Shown: positions 12,501 to 25,400, counted from the first letter of the stretch. The stretch is DNA of 64,000 bases from Iris pallida (GCA_029216955.1 JANAVB010016199.1:9733960-9797959); one strand, 5' to 3'. The notes: generated from the letters alone by a model not told the origin. Made by a program: numbers and translations.

Positions 12501-13399
12501 TTTATGATTTAAATAGACTAAATATTATTATAAATTATTTATAAATATTTTTCTAGAATAAAAATATGTTTTCATGATATTAAAATATTACTTTATTGGG
12601 TACATTTAAAGCTATATATGTTAGATTGAGTCGGGTAGTTAATGTGACTAGTTTAGTATATAAATATTAATGGTCTATATATGGTAAGTCCATATATGTA
12701 TGTCATAGATGTGTTATTGATTGGTGGATGTATATTTTAGGAAAACGTGACGGATTGATGGATGATATCGAAGTTAGACTGCAGTACGCATAGTTGCAGG
12801 AAACAGACAAGTATACCTTGTCAACTTGTATAGTATATTTTATATGCATGTCCTCTGGTTTTTTTGGTCTTTTTATGATATTAGTCAGATTCATATTGCT
12901 TACTTTCTTTCTTGTATTACGTGCACGTATATGATTTCTATTATATTTTTCATTACCTGCTATATTGGTTTTCGTGTTAATGTGTGTCTTGAGATAGAGT
13001 TTCCTAGTCCTACGCTACTATTTCCTTGACTTGACATAATATGACTTGACTTGAGTATGACTTGACTTGAGATATTTTATAGAGTGGGAGCACTTGCCTT
13101 GGCTATAGTCTATAGGATTGACTTGTCCCTTGTATTCCTCTTAGGTGAGGATACTGATACGAGGATTGGCTACCTTGACTATTTTTTATTGAGAGTCGCT
13201 TGCCTTGGACTACAATTGAGACTATAGATTGGAGTTGAATTTATTTACTTGTTAGCCACGTCTAGTATTACGCTTCTCTATGACATATCACTTCTTAGAT
13301 GTCTTTCTTGTATCGTTTACCGTCTTCTATGCATGTTTTATATTTTATACTTTTATATTTGACATGTTATTATGTATTTTGCTATGTCCCATGAGAAGC
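12501..13399. other. LTR-like sequence without clear limits
   Basis: 12530-12880 repeats the general pattern of 18830-19000 (gtatgtccatatatg, then a diverged aagtataccttgtc version of the palindromic motif). The remainder is T-rich with no coding signal. Confidence 0.35.
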
Positions 13400-13787
13400 T
13401 AGTGATCTCTCTAGGTAGTTGACTGAGCGGAGCAAGTTTACATATCATGATGGTGTTGCTATTTCGTATGCAGGTAACTTTTGCATTTACATGTTCATAT
13501 CCTTTTACTTGCATTTTGCTTGTTAGCCTAGTATTTGTAGACTCATACTATGTCTTTCAAGTCTATCCGAACAAGTGTAGTATGGGGTGCACACCATAAT
13601 ACATATTGCCCATTCTTGTGTTCTATATTACTGTGGATTGAGACTTAGTGATAGTATTTATTTATGATAGATAGCTGGTCATTACTGTACAGCTTATACA
13701 TATTCGAGCTGGACTTTAGCCCACTTGATACGTAGCTGGCATGTATATGTATCCCTAGTCCTACGTATTTTAGGACTGGGAGTTACA
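13400..13787 (-). mobile_element. 5' end of an LTR inserted into a Tat pol fragment
   Basis: On the minus strand the sequence from 13787 starts TGTAACTCCCAGTCCTAAAA and continues tacgtaggactag. The same start (TGTAACGCCCCAGTCCCAAA, then tacgtaggactag) occurs on plus at 63547, defining one LTR family. The LTR start abuts Tat reverse transcriptase coding sequence at 13788. The other end was not located, so 13400 is an arbitrary limit. Confidence 0.65.
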
Positions 13788-14515
13788 AAACCCATCCATG
13801 AAGGACATGATCTCAAAGCCACAGGTGTTGTCGATCATGTTATCCGTAATTGGGAGAGAAAAGTCGTCTTTTGGGCAAGCCGCATTCAGATCCCAGTTGT
13901 CTATGCATATTCAAAAAAAATTATATTTTTTTATAACCAGAACAATGTTCTCCACGCAATCCAGGTGTTGTTTTTCGTGGATGAAGCCGCTCACTATTAG
14001 TTTCTAGACTTCATTTCTAATGACATCCATAACATCAAAACAAAATTGTCGTTAATGTTGTTCTACTAGTTTTATTTTTGGGAGAATATTTAGTCTGTGT
14101 GTGTCGATTTATGGGTCAGACCATGCATATCTTCAGAACACTAGACGAAAACATTAATTTACTCTCCTATGAGTTGTATAAGAGCTTGCTCATCTTCGTC
14201 GGAACAACTTTTGCTGATGAAGATTGGTTTTGAATATGACTGGTCTCCTAGATCTATTTAGATGTTTTGGTCTTCGGTAGGTTGTTTACTTTCCTCGAAT
14301 GATACTTCCCATTATGACTCCATCAGTTGTACCCATGGGACATATGCTCAAGATGTTCCAACAATTGCCGTCATCTTCGATTTTGTATGTTGATACCATG
14401 TTTACGGACAACACTTGTTTAAAGATATCACCAATGCTTCCGTCGGAATTCCCAAACAAAGAATCAAAGGAATGAGAGGTGTTTCCCGTTGATATAGTCC
14501 ATAAACTCATCTTGA
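13788..14515 (-). pseudogene. Tat-lineage gypsy pol fragment (linker and N-terminal reverse transcriptase)
   Basis: Minus-strand translation, with stops, shows LWTISTGNTSHSFDSLFG and VLSVNMVSTYKIEDDGN, then KPIFISKSCSDEDEQALIQL, then the reverse transcriptase N-terminus DLNAACPKDDFSLPITDNMI and FEIMSFMDGF. The same blocks occur in the same order in the large Tat element (28340-29045: VFSVNIVQTDD, PIFISKNLSEDEKK, DLNAACPKDEFLLPIT, MSFMDGFSGY). It stops abruptly at 13787 where an LTR begins. It is a separate, older copy of the same lineage, truncated on both sides. Confidence 0.78.
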
Positions 14516-15072
14516 TACAAATAAAGTTTCAACAATGGACATATATTCGAGATGAAAGGAAACAAACGTGAGACAGGATTCTCAAGATCGACCTAAGAAT
14601 CCATCTCGAAATACTATTTGTGAATAAGTATCAAACTTCCTAAAACTTTCTACAACCAATCAATCATATTCCAGGGCAGACTCACAGTTGTACGACTAAG
14701 CCTAAGTACTAACACAACTTTGCACCATTTATGAAGACTGGCCTGCATGGGCCACCATAAAAATGTGTCACGATCCACACTCTGATGTTAGGGCACGAGT
14801 ACTTGAGGCACATCTAGCCTATGTTGCAGCATTGGTGGTAGAAAAATGTCTAGACAATCGCTATAACTAAACATCTCAACATATGACTACCTCCAAAGAG
14901 AACGATGATATATAATAACAATACTCAATCACAAGATCTAATAGGAAGATAACACACAAATGATATAAAGAGAAGAAATCCTAAGGTCATAATGTAGGAG
15001 AGTGCATAAACCAAATATAGTCCCAAGTCCCAAATCTAAGTCTAGATAAACCGACATCCCAATGCACTACAT

Positions 15073-15127
<55 letters not shown>

Positions 15128-15709
15128 TCAAAATGTTCCGAAAACAAATCTGGTCATGTTAGGGTAAAAATTCTAAACTGCATCTAGATATCTAAACTAA
15201 ACTGCTGAGGTCCGCCCCTGGGTCTCCTAAGCTCTATAATGTAATGGACATATGTCGTCGTACTCATCGTATGAAAAATGATATCCAGTTAGGATTGGAG
15301 CGAAACACATTTCTACTAGCAGTTATAATACATAATAAAGACTATAAAATAGTAAATAGTAATGAGATACCTGATGAAAAAGGAATTATAAAATCATAAT
15401 ACAGAACTTACAGTAAAATAGATAATTAAGACAATAAATAAAGTAATGCAATGAAAACCAGTAAATAAAATAGACTAAACATGTATCATGCAAGTATGAA
15501 AATATCTAACATGTATAATGAGCCAAGCTATTATTAAGTGAGACTAAAAAGTCTATCCATACCTAGTATGTTTTGAAATACCAGTTTCGACATATAAACG
15601 ACTAGGGGGTAATCTAGGGCAGCTCGCATGTGCTCCACGTGCGAGTGCTATCGTTCCTGATTAGACCAGAGGGGGGTGATTCCAGCGCAACTGATTCCAG
15701 ATTTTGGGT
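14516..15709. other. Noncoding stretch with (AT)n microsatellite
   Basis: No coding signal. A pure (AT)n run occupies about 15077-15123. The rest is AT-rich with no partner recognised in the window. Confidence 0.5.
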
Positions 15710-16255
15710 ATGTTTTGTAAGCCCTGTAAATTATATATATATTTAAATTATGATTTTAATTAATATATCAGTTATTATATATTTTCTTACTATTATTTAT
15801 GATTAAAATATATACTTTTCCGTAGCTTTGATTTTTGGAACACAAGAAATGTCAATCTCTAGAAACGTCTTGTATATGTTTTGACCTAGATAAGTTTATC
15901 TTTATTTTGATATATCATATCCCACTCAAACATGTTTCTTTGTACTCATTGCACAATTTCGGGTCAAATTAGGCCAACTTACTATCTACCGTAAAATTTG
16001 ACCTACTTTCCAATTTAGTTTCGGGACTCGACATCAATCCAACCTGTTCGACCCAATATATGATTTTGACCTATTTTGAGCCTACTACACACATGCCAAA
16101 GGTGTCCTACTCAATTGAGTTCTCATGTGCTATTTACTTTCAAATGGCATACAAGACCCATTTATTGAATTTTTGGAATTGATTTTGATTCGATTAATTG
16201 TTTGGGCCCAACCATAGCTCAACCAACTTAGTGGGTCCTACCCTAGGTTGCCAAA
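15710..16255 (-). repeat. Dispersed repeat, copy B (inverted relative to copy A)
   Basis: Reverse complement of the repeat at 11945-12500, roughly 75-80 percent identical by eye. The two copies bracket the Tat pol fragment and the LTR start at 13787. Confidence 0.6.
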
Positions 16256-16792
16256 ATAAATTAGAAATATATTTGAATGTTTATTAATTAAATGGCAAAC
16301 ATGCATGCATAGATTCAATGTATATTCATTCAACCTATTCTATTTCCAAATTCAGAAACCCATTAATACACCTATTTCCAACTATTGACTGGTTGACAAG
16401 TCTCAGCCAAGTCAACCCAAACCAAATCCTAACAATCCCTAACACATAATGCCTCAAAACTCTATATTTTAACATCCTAAAACAGATGCCATTTTTCTCG
16501 CAAGCCCCCAAATTCGACCTCCAACAGCCCCTACCCTCGTGTGTAAGCCTCAAGGCCGACCCCCTTGTTAGCCCAATGATTATATCATATTTTTTAATAT
16601 GGCTAATCAATTAAGCTTAACATATTGACGTCACTAATATTTATATAATTACTATCATGTTGTAACTTAAACTTAACATTGTCTTAATGTTCTATATCAT
16701 ATTTTTATGTTTGTATCATAATGCATCATAGTGTTTTATTCACCTAACAAGTATTTGTAGACATGCAGTAAGCATGATCAAATCAGGACATA
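16256..16792. other. AT-rich stretch, nothing assignable
   Basis: No coding, RNA or repeat feature was recognised. Confidence 0.4.
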
Positions 16793-17900
16793 TGTAATGG
16801 AGAATTATTAAGGGCCAAAGACGGCATTATATAAGAAGATTTCTCTGAACCACCCAACGATCTATCCGGGGCCTCGTATTAGGAATTCTGCTACCCGGTC
16901 AGCAGACATGGGTCGAGGGGGCAGCGCCCCCATAGGTGTTTGGGGGCGAAGCCTTCGAAAGTTATTCATATTTCCAGATCTGTTTATCTTTGGATGACTG
17001 TCGTCAAGGAAAAATGCGTCTTTAGGTCAACTCGAATATTAGAAAAAAGGCGTCAACAAAGGGCTATTGGTTTTCCTATTTCATCAATATATTTTTCATA
17101 TTTATTGAGTCTAAGAATACAATGTACAATGCATTTTACTGGTAAATAGCCTATCCAAGAAATGTTTTCAAAATACCCTTTCATTTTGAAAATAAGTCAA
17201 CTTACAAAAGCCCAAACTACTTCATAACTACTTGATTTCTCAAAAGCCCAAAACCTGATTTACAAAACCCTAAACCAAATAACTCTGGACCAGGAGAATT
17301 TGGCCAAGTTTGTTTAGTACCCATTGAATTTTGAACTTGGTCATCCTGCAGTTATGGATGCAACGGCTATCTGCCGAGATTCTCTCAGAGAATTTTGCCC
17401 GAATTCTCCCTTTGAAAAACCTATAAATAGAAAAGAATTTTCCTTATTTCAACACACCTCTCTCTTCTCTTATCTCTAAGATTAATACGTTATTCCAAAG
17501 TGTTCTAAGCTATTCATTTTCAAATTCCAAGCCAGTTACAATCCTCTAGTCGATTTGCTAGTGTGGTACGGTCTAGAAGTTTCAGAGTGATTGTAATCAG
17601 AGGCTTGACTGAAGAAAGATACTTCACAATTGAAGTTTGTCGAATACTTCGGATCAAAGCTCGTGTTTTAGAAGTTGTAAGGACTTCGAATGAAAACTTA
17701 CGGTATTTTTCTATAGTGGATTTCAACTAGAAGCTAGAGTTCTTCTGTCTGAACTAGTCCTCACAAGAGAAAAACTAGTATACATTATTGTGTTTACGTT
17801 TGCTCTCTGATCTCTTCTTTTTTTACATATCTATGATACATATTTTGTGATCTTGCTGCTAACAATTTTTAGTACCTAAATTTTTGTAGCATACTCTATT
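16793..17900 (+). mobile_element. Probable solo or partial LTR (type unresolved)
   Basis: Begins tgtaatggagaattattaag and contains the palindromic gagggggcagcgccccc at 16916-16932, a string type common in plant LTRs. It has a TATA box (ctataaatag, 17421-17430) followed by a CT-rich initiator region. No coding frame. I could not find a target duplication for the proposed start, and the 3' limit is a guess. Confidence 0.4.
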
Positions 17901-18835
17901 CATCCTTCCCTCTAGAGTATAGTGCTTTACATTTCGTTCCTACACCCCTTTGTACTCTTTTTCTTGACTTTTTGAGCACTTCACCACCACTCCCTTGACC
18001 CCGAGGACTTTCTCTACCACCCTAGCATCTCTTGGGATTATCTCGTAGTCTTTGGCGAGGTGTACAACCCATCTAAATGGTCAAAATTTTAGCCAAACAA
18101 CTCTTAATTTAGCAACGGGTTGGTCTTCTTCTCCGATAGGTTTCATCATAGTCTTGACACCAAAATAAACCTTTATGCCTATGTGTATTATTTGATGTCC
18201 AATCGTTAACTCACACATTTTTGCATGGTTTGTCCATGGCATTCGTTGTACTAAAATTGGTCCAGGCTGAACAAATTTTGGAGTATGGGAGTTTCCAACA
18301 ACTTATGAATATATTCGATCTCAAACAACCTATTGATAATGACTCTGACATCCTTATTTATCATATAGTAGCATCCTTTATTCAGAGTTGTAAATATTTT
18401 ATATGTTTGTGCTATCATTTCCATGATGCTAGTTTGTTGAACACCGAAAAGTTTACCAAAATTCGACTATTTGATTTTTTAATCTTCATGAAACTTTTTC
18501 ATGATGTCTGTCAAGTAATTTTTAATAAAAAATTATATTTCTCTATTAATTAATTCTGATTATTTTTAGAATATTAAATTTTTATATTTTTCCGTGTTGT
18601 TCGATTCTAATTTGTTCAACATATGGCATAATTGTGTACTAGTTGAGTATGTTGATTTGATGATTATTTTTCTTCAAATAAATATATTAAGTATATGTCC
18701 AGATATTATTTATTTAATTTTCCAATAATATAATGATATATTTTGTGATATAAAAATATTATTTTATATGGTAATATAGTGCTAGGTATGGTATATTTGG
18801 TTATATATATTATTAAGATCTAGTTTGCTAGTTTA
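17901..18835. other. AT-rich stretch, nothing assignable
   Basis: The plus frame 18221-18553 (110 residues) has no recognisable domain and its neighbourhood is repeat-like, so I do not call it a gene. Confidence 0.4.
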
Positions 18836-19260
18836 TGACTAGATTGGGTATAAATATGGTATGTCCTTAATTGAGTTCGTATTTATTTTAGTTTATTTAT
18901 ACTTCTAGGAGTTCATGAGCATTTGACTGTAGAAGTTGGAGCCAGACCGATATTCTATACTCTTGTCGATATTCCAGACAAGATACCTTGCCATTCTTGT
19001 ACTGTTTAAATTTATAATATTATGTTTGTGTTTGTTAGTATTATTCTTAGTGGGTGCGTCCAACTATGACTTGGGTGCCATCGATGTGTCATCGGTGTAT
19101 GTGTGCATGTGTATGATTTAGTGAGTAGGAAACGTTCATGACAGTAGTAAAGTTATTCTCAATAACTTTTATGCCTTATCACATATCATATACGACACTA
19201 TGAGTGAGATTCATTGCATGTGGGTACGAGCTTACGCACTCGACTATTTATCTGTACTAG
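18836..19260 (+). repeat. LTR-like fragment, plus-strand relative of 10291-10700
   Basis: Shares ordered short blocks with the reverse complement of 10291-10700, including agacaagataccttgcc, tatgacttgggtgccatcga and ttatgccttatcac. Noncoding. Confidence 0.5.
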
Positions 19261-20284
19261 TGGTTCGTGTGACGATTCTAGAGTCATAGTGATGTCTAGT
19301 TAGTGACTTGCATTGAGATATGGATTGTTCGAGTCATGGATATGACTAGTGCAACTCATGCGTGAAAAAGACTACTAGTAGGCATATAAGACAACCATTG
19401 ATTAGCATTATGGTTGCCCGGTTATGGGTTTATGGTTTCCCGATTATGGGTGTATTGCTAGAGGATATATCTGGCAGTGGCCACTGATTTTTTGTCAGAA
19501 TACGTCAAGAGGTATGCTAGTATATATATATGCCTCTGGTGGATGCTATGTTTTATTCATTCACCTAATCATACGTACCAAAGTCGTCTTCGACGTGCAT
19601 ACACATAGATGGTTAGCGAGCCTGTTATTTATTTATTTATTTATTCAGTTCATATATGCATATTTTTAATATTTTATTTCGTCCCTCTAAGGACCTAATT
19701 ATTTTCCAGATTCGGACGAGCACTTGTATCCTACTGTTTATGGACCAGGGATAGAGACAGTTTATCTTCCTGAGAACTTAAGGTTGTGCCAAAGGAGTTT
19801 CCCTGATCCAGGGGTATGGAGACTAATTAAAGTCATAGATATTTTGTCTAGTTAGCTATGTCTTGGTTTTTTTTCAGTTATTTTCTATTTTTCAGCTTTG
19901 TATTTTTCTTTTCGTGGATATATTTCTACGAGACTCTTTGACTATTTCAAACAGAACTTTTGTAATAGATATTTAGACTTATTTCTATTTCATTCAGACA
20001 TCTTTATATATTTTTGTCTCTGTTTTGGTTGATGATATTTTATGGATGAGATTATAGTGGTTATGTTGTTGTGGAGATATGTCACTCTCCGTTCCTAGCA
20101 TACGTATTTTATTATGCATTGATCATGTATACGGTATCTGGTATTTGTACACATGCACATCTATTATGTATTTACACCTGATCATCATATGGAACAATGT
20201 CTCATCACGGAATAGTCTGCCACCCTTGTCCTTGTCTGGTTGTAGGTGTGGTTCACTGCTTCAATGATGAAATAACTAGATCGT
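19261..20284. other. Noncoding stretch, nothing assignable
   Basis: T-rich plus strand, (ttta)n near 19625-19650, no credible frame. Probably the continuation of the LTR-like sequence to the left. Confidence 0.4.
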
Positions 20285-20903
20285 GTTGTGATCCAAATTT
20301 AATTAATTATTTTATACTATAGCATTGCATGTAGAATGGATTAGAATATTTAGGGTTAGGGTTTAGTGGAACCACCCCCACCTCCATATAAATACTCTCT
20401 TCCACACTCTCTCTCTCTCCTCATTCACTCTCATTTCATTTTCTCCCACTAACCCACCCAGGCAAGTACACCTTGCACTAAATGGAGAGACCACTTGCTA
20501 CTTTTATTTTCTTTGATTCCTTACGTATTATTAGCCTATATTATACATCTAAACTTTCTCTACATGTTTAGTTCTTGGAGGTTTTTGATTTAATTGCTAG
20601 TTTAGTATAGAATTGAGTTTTGAAGTTAGGAGTTTTTGGTGGAAATGATATCTCAATTGTGCTTATTATTTAAAAACATGTTGGTTCATGTGGTAGAGAA
20701 TTTGATTTTATACAGTTTTGGCTTTTATTTCGTCAGATTTTGAGTCCTAAAATACAAGTTATGGCCATTAGAAGTTTTCGGAACTTCCATGGCAGACTTG
20801 CTATTTGGGGACGACGACCCCCATGTGCGCAGGAGGCCATGCGTAGAAATGCCATACGCCAAGTCCTGGCAGTGCCACCCTTTGATAGCATGTGCGACAT
20901 GCA
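20285..20903 (+). mobile_element. Left part of a probable chromovirus LTR, split by the Tat element
   Basis: Possible LTR start tgttgtgatccaaatt at 20285, TATA box catataaata at 20385-20394, then a CT-rich leader. The sequence is cut at 20903 by the Tat insertion; the last five bases (ATGCA, 20899-20903) are repeated at 51736-51740, so it resumes there. The chromovirus identity comes from gag-pol downstream at 54050-56211. The start is uncertain. Confidence 0.45.
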
Positions 20904-21941
20904 TGTAGAAGCGTAAATAAATTTAGTAGACTAAATCAAGAAAGTTGAGATCTTTACGCAAAGGTCAAACTGAGTCAAACTCAAAGTCTACACAAGAGTT
21001 AAATTCAGACTTTACGTGAAGATAGTTTCACTCTCTACGCGAAGAATGAGCTGTCCATGCTGCATTAAATGCACGAAGATACTGTTCTGACAGATTGATT
21101 CTCTGACAAATAATTGCACAGAAGCCAAGAAGATTGTTGTTTAGTGTGCCAATGAGCTGCTTTACGCTTGAGGAACAGCCTCCTCTTTACGCATAAGAGT
21201 TATTTGAGCTTTTATGCTCAAGGCTATCTCAGCTACTCTTTTTGCGTGTAGAGTTTATTTGAGTCTTTACGCTCAAGGCAATTTTTGGCCGCTTTACGCA
21301 GGAAGCTTACTTTGAGCTATTTTACGCTCAGACGTGCCTAAACATCATCCCTTATGCACAGTCTGTTCTGATTGTGTGGGAACGAGGTTTTCTGACGTAG
21401 CCTTCATGCCACACTTCTCGAAGAACGTGTGTACATGTTCTCCTTATTTTATTGGATTATGGGACACTTGTCAACATGCGTAGAGGCCAATTTCTGTATG
21501 TGGGTGACAGTTATTCTACTAACCTGTGTAGAGACCCAATATTAGTGCTTTTTACGCACAGAAGACAGGTCTATATAATGACTTCTTTTTTAAAGAAGGA
21601 CTGGATTTTGGAGACCAGATATCTTGAATGAATTCATACTTTCATAGCAAAGTAATTTCCTAGAGCATTTCTCTTCAACTTTTCTTCAAGAACAGAGTGA
21701 AGCAAAGCAGGAAAGCATTCGACCGTGCCATCGGTGCCAATTGTGTCGATACTGGTGACTTAGTTCTTCCAGTTGTTCATCTCCAAGCAGTTTTCTTCAT
21801 CATCATCGTGTGGTCCAAGGAACAAAGTGATCGCTCTCAGATCAGACTTCCATAGCAATACTCTTCTTAATTTACTTGTACTTTTGTACATTTTCTCTCG
21901 TTTTCTTTCAAAAGCCTTAGGGCATTTTGTGAAGTAAAACA
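20904..21941 (+). repeat. Tat 5' LTR
   Basis: 1038 bp, TG...CA ends. The first 650 bp hold seven exact TTTACGC motifs (20953, 21171, 21186, 21266, 21293, 21321, 21551), several inside small hairpins such as TGAGC-TATTTTAC-GCTCA. A TATA box (tatataa, 21572-21578) follows the array, so the motifs lie in U3. The pair LTR is at 50691-51735. Confidence 0.95.
21572..21578 (+). promoter_or_regulatory. TATA box of the Tat 5' LTR
   Basis: tatataa in the context caggtctatataatgac; the same element is at the equivalent place in the 3' LTR. It would drive the genomic RNA of the element. Confidence 0.65.
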
Positions 21942-21944
21942 AAA

Positions 21945-21962
21945 TGGCGACTCTATTGGGGA
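21945..21962 (+). other. Primer binding site of the Tat element
   Basis: tggcgactctattgggga begins three bases after the 5' LTR. TGG matches the CCA end of a tRNA. The second Tat-like element has tgacgactctgctgggga at the same place (61934). The tRNA is probably an arginine type, as reported for related Ogre elements, but I could not check this. Confidence 0.7.
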
Positions 21963-22221
21963 CGACTTTTTCCTCCAATGAGAAAGCAATTGCTCAATAC
22001 GATGATGTGTCGATTGGATCGACGAAGAAGACTTTGGTCGTTCAGTTCGACTAGACTGCTTATGAAGAAATGCTCCGAACTGGGGGTAGTGCTCGCTGCT
22101 CCAATGTATAAAAATCATGAAAGGCGCGCAAAGTTTGGATTCCTAAGTCCAAAGTACCCTTTGATCTCTCTATTGTCTCTGAAGGCAAGGGAATTCTTCC
22201 CACTCCTGTCGTTGGGGTTCC

Positions 22222-22450
22222 CGTCTGTGACGAGGCAGTTCCTACTTCAGTGTTGCGCTCTGTGCGTAAAGTTCAGTCTCCCGTCTGTGGGTAGTAGACA
22301 CTCACGTCTTGCGCTCTATGTGTAAGGGCAAATCTCCCATCTGTGACATGGCAGATGTTCCTGTTTTGTGCTATACGCGTAAAGGCAAATCTCTGTCGGT
22401 GACATCGTAGATAAAATTCACAATGGTGCTTTTGCATCTAAAGTGAACTT
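22222..22450 (+). repeat. About four tandem 57-bp units in the gag N-terminal region
   Basis: Units start near 22222, 22279, 22335 and 22392, each with a ccgtctgtga-like opening and a gcgtaaagnnnantctc end. The 57-bp period is 19 codons, so the repeat would be a peptide repeat (for example VLRSVRKVQS) if the frame were open. Each unit carries a GCGTAAA-type motif like that in the LTR. Confidence 0.65.
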
Positions 22451-25400
22451 GCCTACACGTATATAACGTAAAAACAAGTCTCATGTTGCTGCTATGGCAG
22501 ACACTTCTTTTGGTTTATCCAAGAAGATAAGAAATTTTAGCAAAACTTCTGTTTTTTGCCAACAATCCTCTAATGTTGCTTTACGCAAAGTGCCAAATCT
22601 TAGGATTACGTGCAATACTGAGGGTGTTCTCTGTGTACAAAAATCAACTCAGGATTTACGCACACAACTCCAAGCGCGTAAAAATGCACAGCTTTGTTCT
22701 GCCAATGAAGCTAGTAACCTTCTTTTTACGCAAGGGACTAAATATTTCTCTGTTCCAAATGCAAGAAAGAAAATGTTACCTTCCAATTCTTCTGATTTAC
22801 GCGAATTACTTGTGCAAAAGCGTAAAAATAGAAAATCTCCTGTGACACTCCCTCAAGAAAATCATCATTGTGAATGTCACCAAATTATAATCAAATGTTG
22901 CTATTCTGCTACGAAACGGTCAGTTTTCGACCGATTAAGTTATAACGTGCCTCAGCAACAAATTGATGATCAGGAATATGAGTTGTCCTATGCATCGGTC
23001 AATATGGCGTCTCATATCAATAGAGGACGACGTCCAAGACACAATTTATCCCGAACTCCAAGTCAACAACGGTTCAACCGAATCCTTGATACTTTTGAAG
23101 GAGTATATCAGCATACTCGGTCAAGAAGTCAACAATATTTAAGTATGCATTCTTCAGATTCAGAGGCTGGGGGTACCCAGTATTTGGAGTCAGAAACTGA
23201 TAGCATTGATTCCCATCTCTACACCAATCCCTCTATATGTTCAAGAGAAGTCGAATCCTATGTCATCGGAGAAGAACAAGAGACGTCTACTTCTCATGAA
23301 GAATAATGTCTTTCTGCGGTGAAACAATCGCTAAAGGAAATGCTTGCCATAATACAAAATATGCATCAGATAATAACGACTCAGCAAACAGTCCAACCGA
23401 CAGTGATAACACTAGTGCAGGTAGCTGCGCCAACTCAAGATAGTCAAGGGGTTTACATACCTTTGAATAATCTGAGTCAAGAGCCTGTTATCAATCAAAA
23501 ATCTGTATCTCCTGACTCTCTCATTCCAGAGGATGTATCACCTCCAATGGGGGTTACGGTGCATCCAGCCACTATTCAATCAAATATACTTTCTCAAACT
23601 AGTAAAACTATTCAAGTAGTTAGGGAGTTAAAAGCGTAATTTAAAGTTCTTAAGCACAAAGATCAGCTCCAAAAGTTGGGGATTAAGCAACCTTATCCTC
23701 CCCACTGGAATGATGTACCCTTTCCTCCCAAATTCAAGCCACAATCTATGGTATTATTTGATGGCAAGGCTTCTCCAAGTCAATATATCAATTATTTTGA
23801 TATTATGACTGTTCATCTATAGAAGAATAATGCTCTCCTCACCCGAGTTTTCATTGGGTGTTTGACGGATACAACATACGACTGGTATCGCAGTCTACTT
23901 GATAATTGTATACCGTCTTTTGACGAGTTCAAAGCGATGTTTCTATCTCGCTTCTATGAAGGAGGGATGGATATGAATATGTCCTCCTTGATAGAGATTA
24001 AACAAAAAGAAAAAGAGGATACTCGGACGTTTATTGAATATTTCCGACAAGCTACTCTAAAAATGCCTCCTGGTATGCCAGATTCAGCATTAATTGATAC
24101 ATACAAAATGAATCTACGACCAACCATCGCTATTTTTACAGGCTCTCAATTCACAGATTGGGCCTCATTTATTATAGCGGCTGTTTCAGCTGAGACCAAT
24201 GGTAGATTGGCTCGTGAGCATGGGATGATATTCGCCTCGAAAGATAAAGGAAAGAAAACCACTTCAGGTAACAATTCTGGTAATCGCAATGGAAAAGGAA
24301 AAGAAACCCTGGTGGTAAACCTTTCAAAATCCAAACCAACACCAAGTAATCCAGAGTCTTCTAAGCCGAAAGAAGAGTACTCTTTCGACGACAGTGACAT
24401 TCCTGGAATATTCCAATGTCTCGTGAAGAGTGGTAAACTCCAGATTCCAGATCCAAAACGACCTAATGAGGTAGATTTGACTGATAATCCCAAGTATTGT
24501 ATCTACCATAGGTACATAAATCATCCGACTAAGGCTTGCTATGTCTTGAAGAAAAAGATTCAAGAGTTGATAAATGCTAAATCTATCGCTCTAACTAATG
24601 ATGAGCATACAGTCACAACTAACATGATTTCTCTTCAGTTTGGAGATCTTCCTCCACAGCAAGTTTCTGATAGGATTGTCCCGATTTCGAAGGCAACAAT
24701 GAAGATTGTGAATCTTCCACCAGCCAGAGATCAAAGTAAAGGACTATTGCCTTTCACCTTAAAAAATGGTGAAATCATGTGGTTACACCCTGACTTAGTA
24801 CCTGAAATGGAGTATGAAAGTAAAATTTCAAAATCCATGAAAGGTCAAAAAGTCAAAACCTGCAATATGATTTCTCATGCTGCTATCTCCAATTATGATG
24901 ATTCTGATCATTTGTAGGATGGCATTCCTTTGGAAAATAGGCTAAGGGGTATGAATATATGCCCTCCAAGTTTGGCTCCTCCTACTAAATTAAAGGTTGC
25001 TCATCAGCAATGGTTAGCCATGAACAGTGTCCCTTTGTATAGGGCACAATAAGTTTTTGCTGCCTATGAGAAAGCTCCGGTTGGGATTTTACCTCCTGTA
25101 CCGAACATTTCCACCCTTGCGACTACAGGGGTCTCCGTTCCTTCTTTATCTACTTAAACGTCTTGTGATAGTCCGCTACCCATTCACATGTACAGTCAAC
25201 AATCGGTCTATCTCATAAAAAAGATGGGCTATGACTTTAAGAAAGCAGAAGGCTTGAACGATGGTAAAGGTATGCGAGTTCCTTTATAAATTCAAGGTCA
25301 AAAATCTTCCATCGAATTGGGATTTGAGGTCCCTCATAAACATTCCCATAAGACGAAGACTAAGGAAAAAAGACTAAAACCTGTAATATGGTACTTCATT

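Noticed and set aside
16916..16932. gagggggcagcgccccc as a transcription terminator hairpin
   Set aside because: Plant nuclear DNA does not use such terminators; the string is a common feature of plant LTRs.
18221..18553. Plus-strand frame of 110 residues
   Set aside because: No recognisable family and AT-rich; likely chance.
21978..22325. Plus-strand frame of 115 residues
   Set aside because: It is in a different frame from the conserved gag start peptide, and the conserved similarity to the second element follows the other frame.
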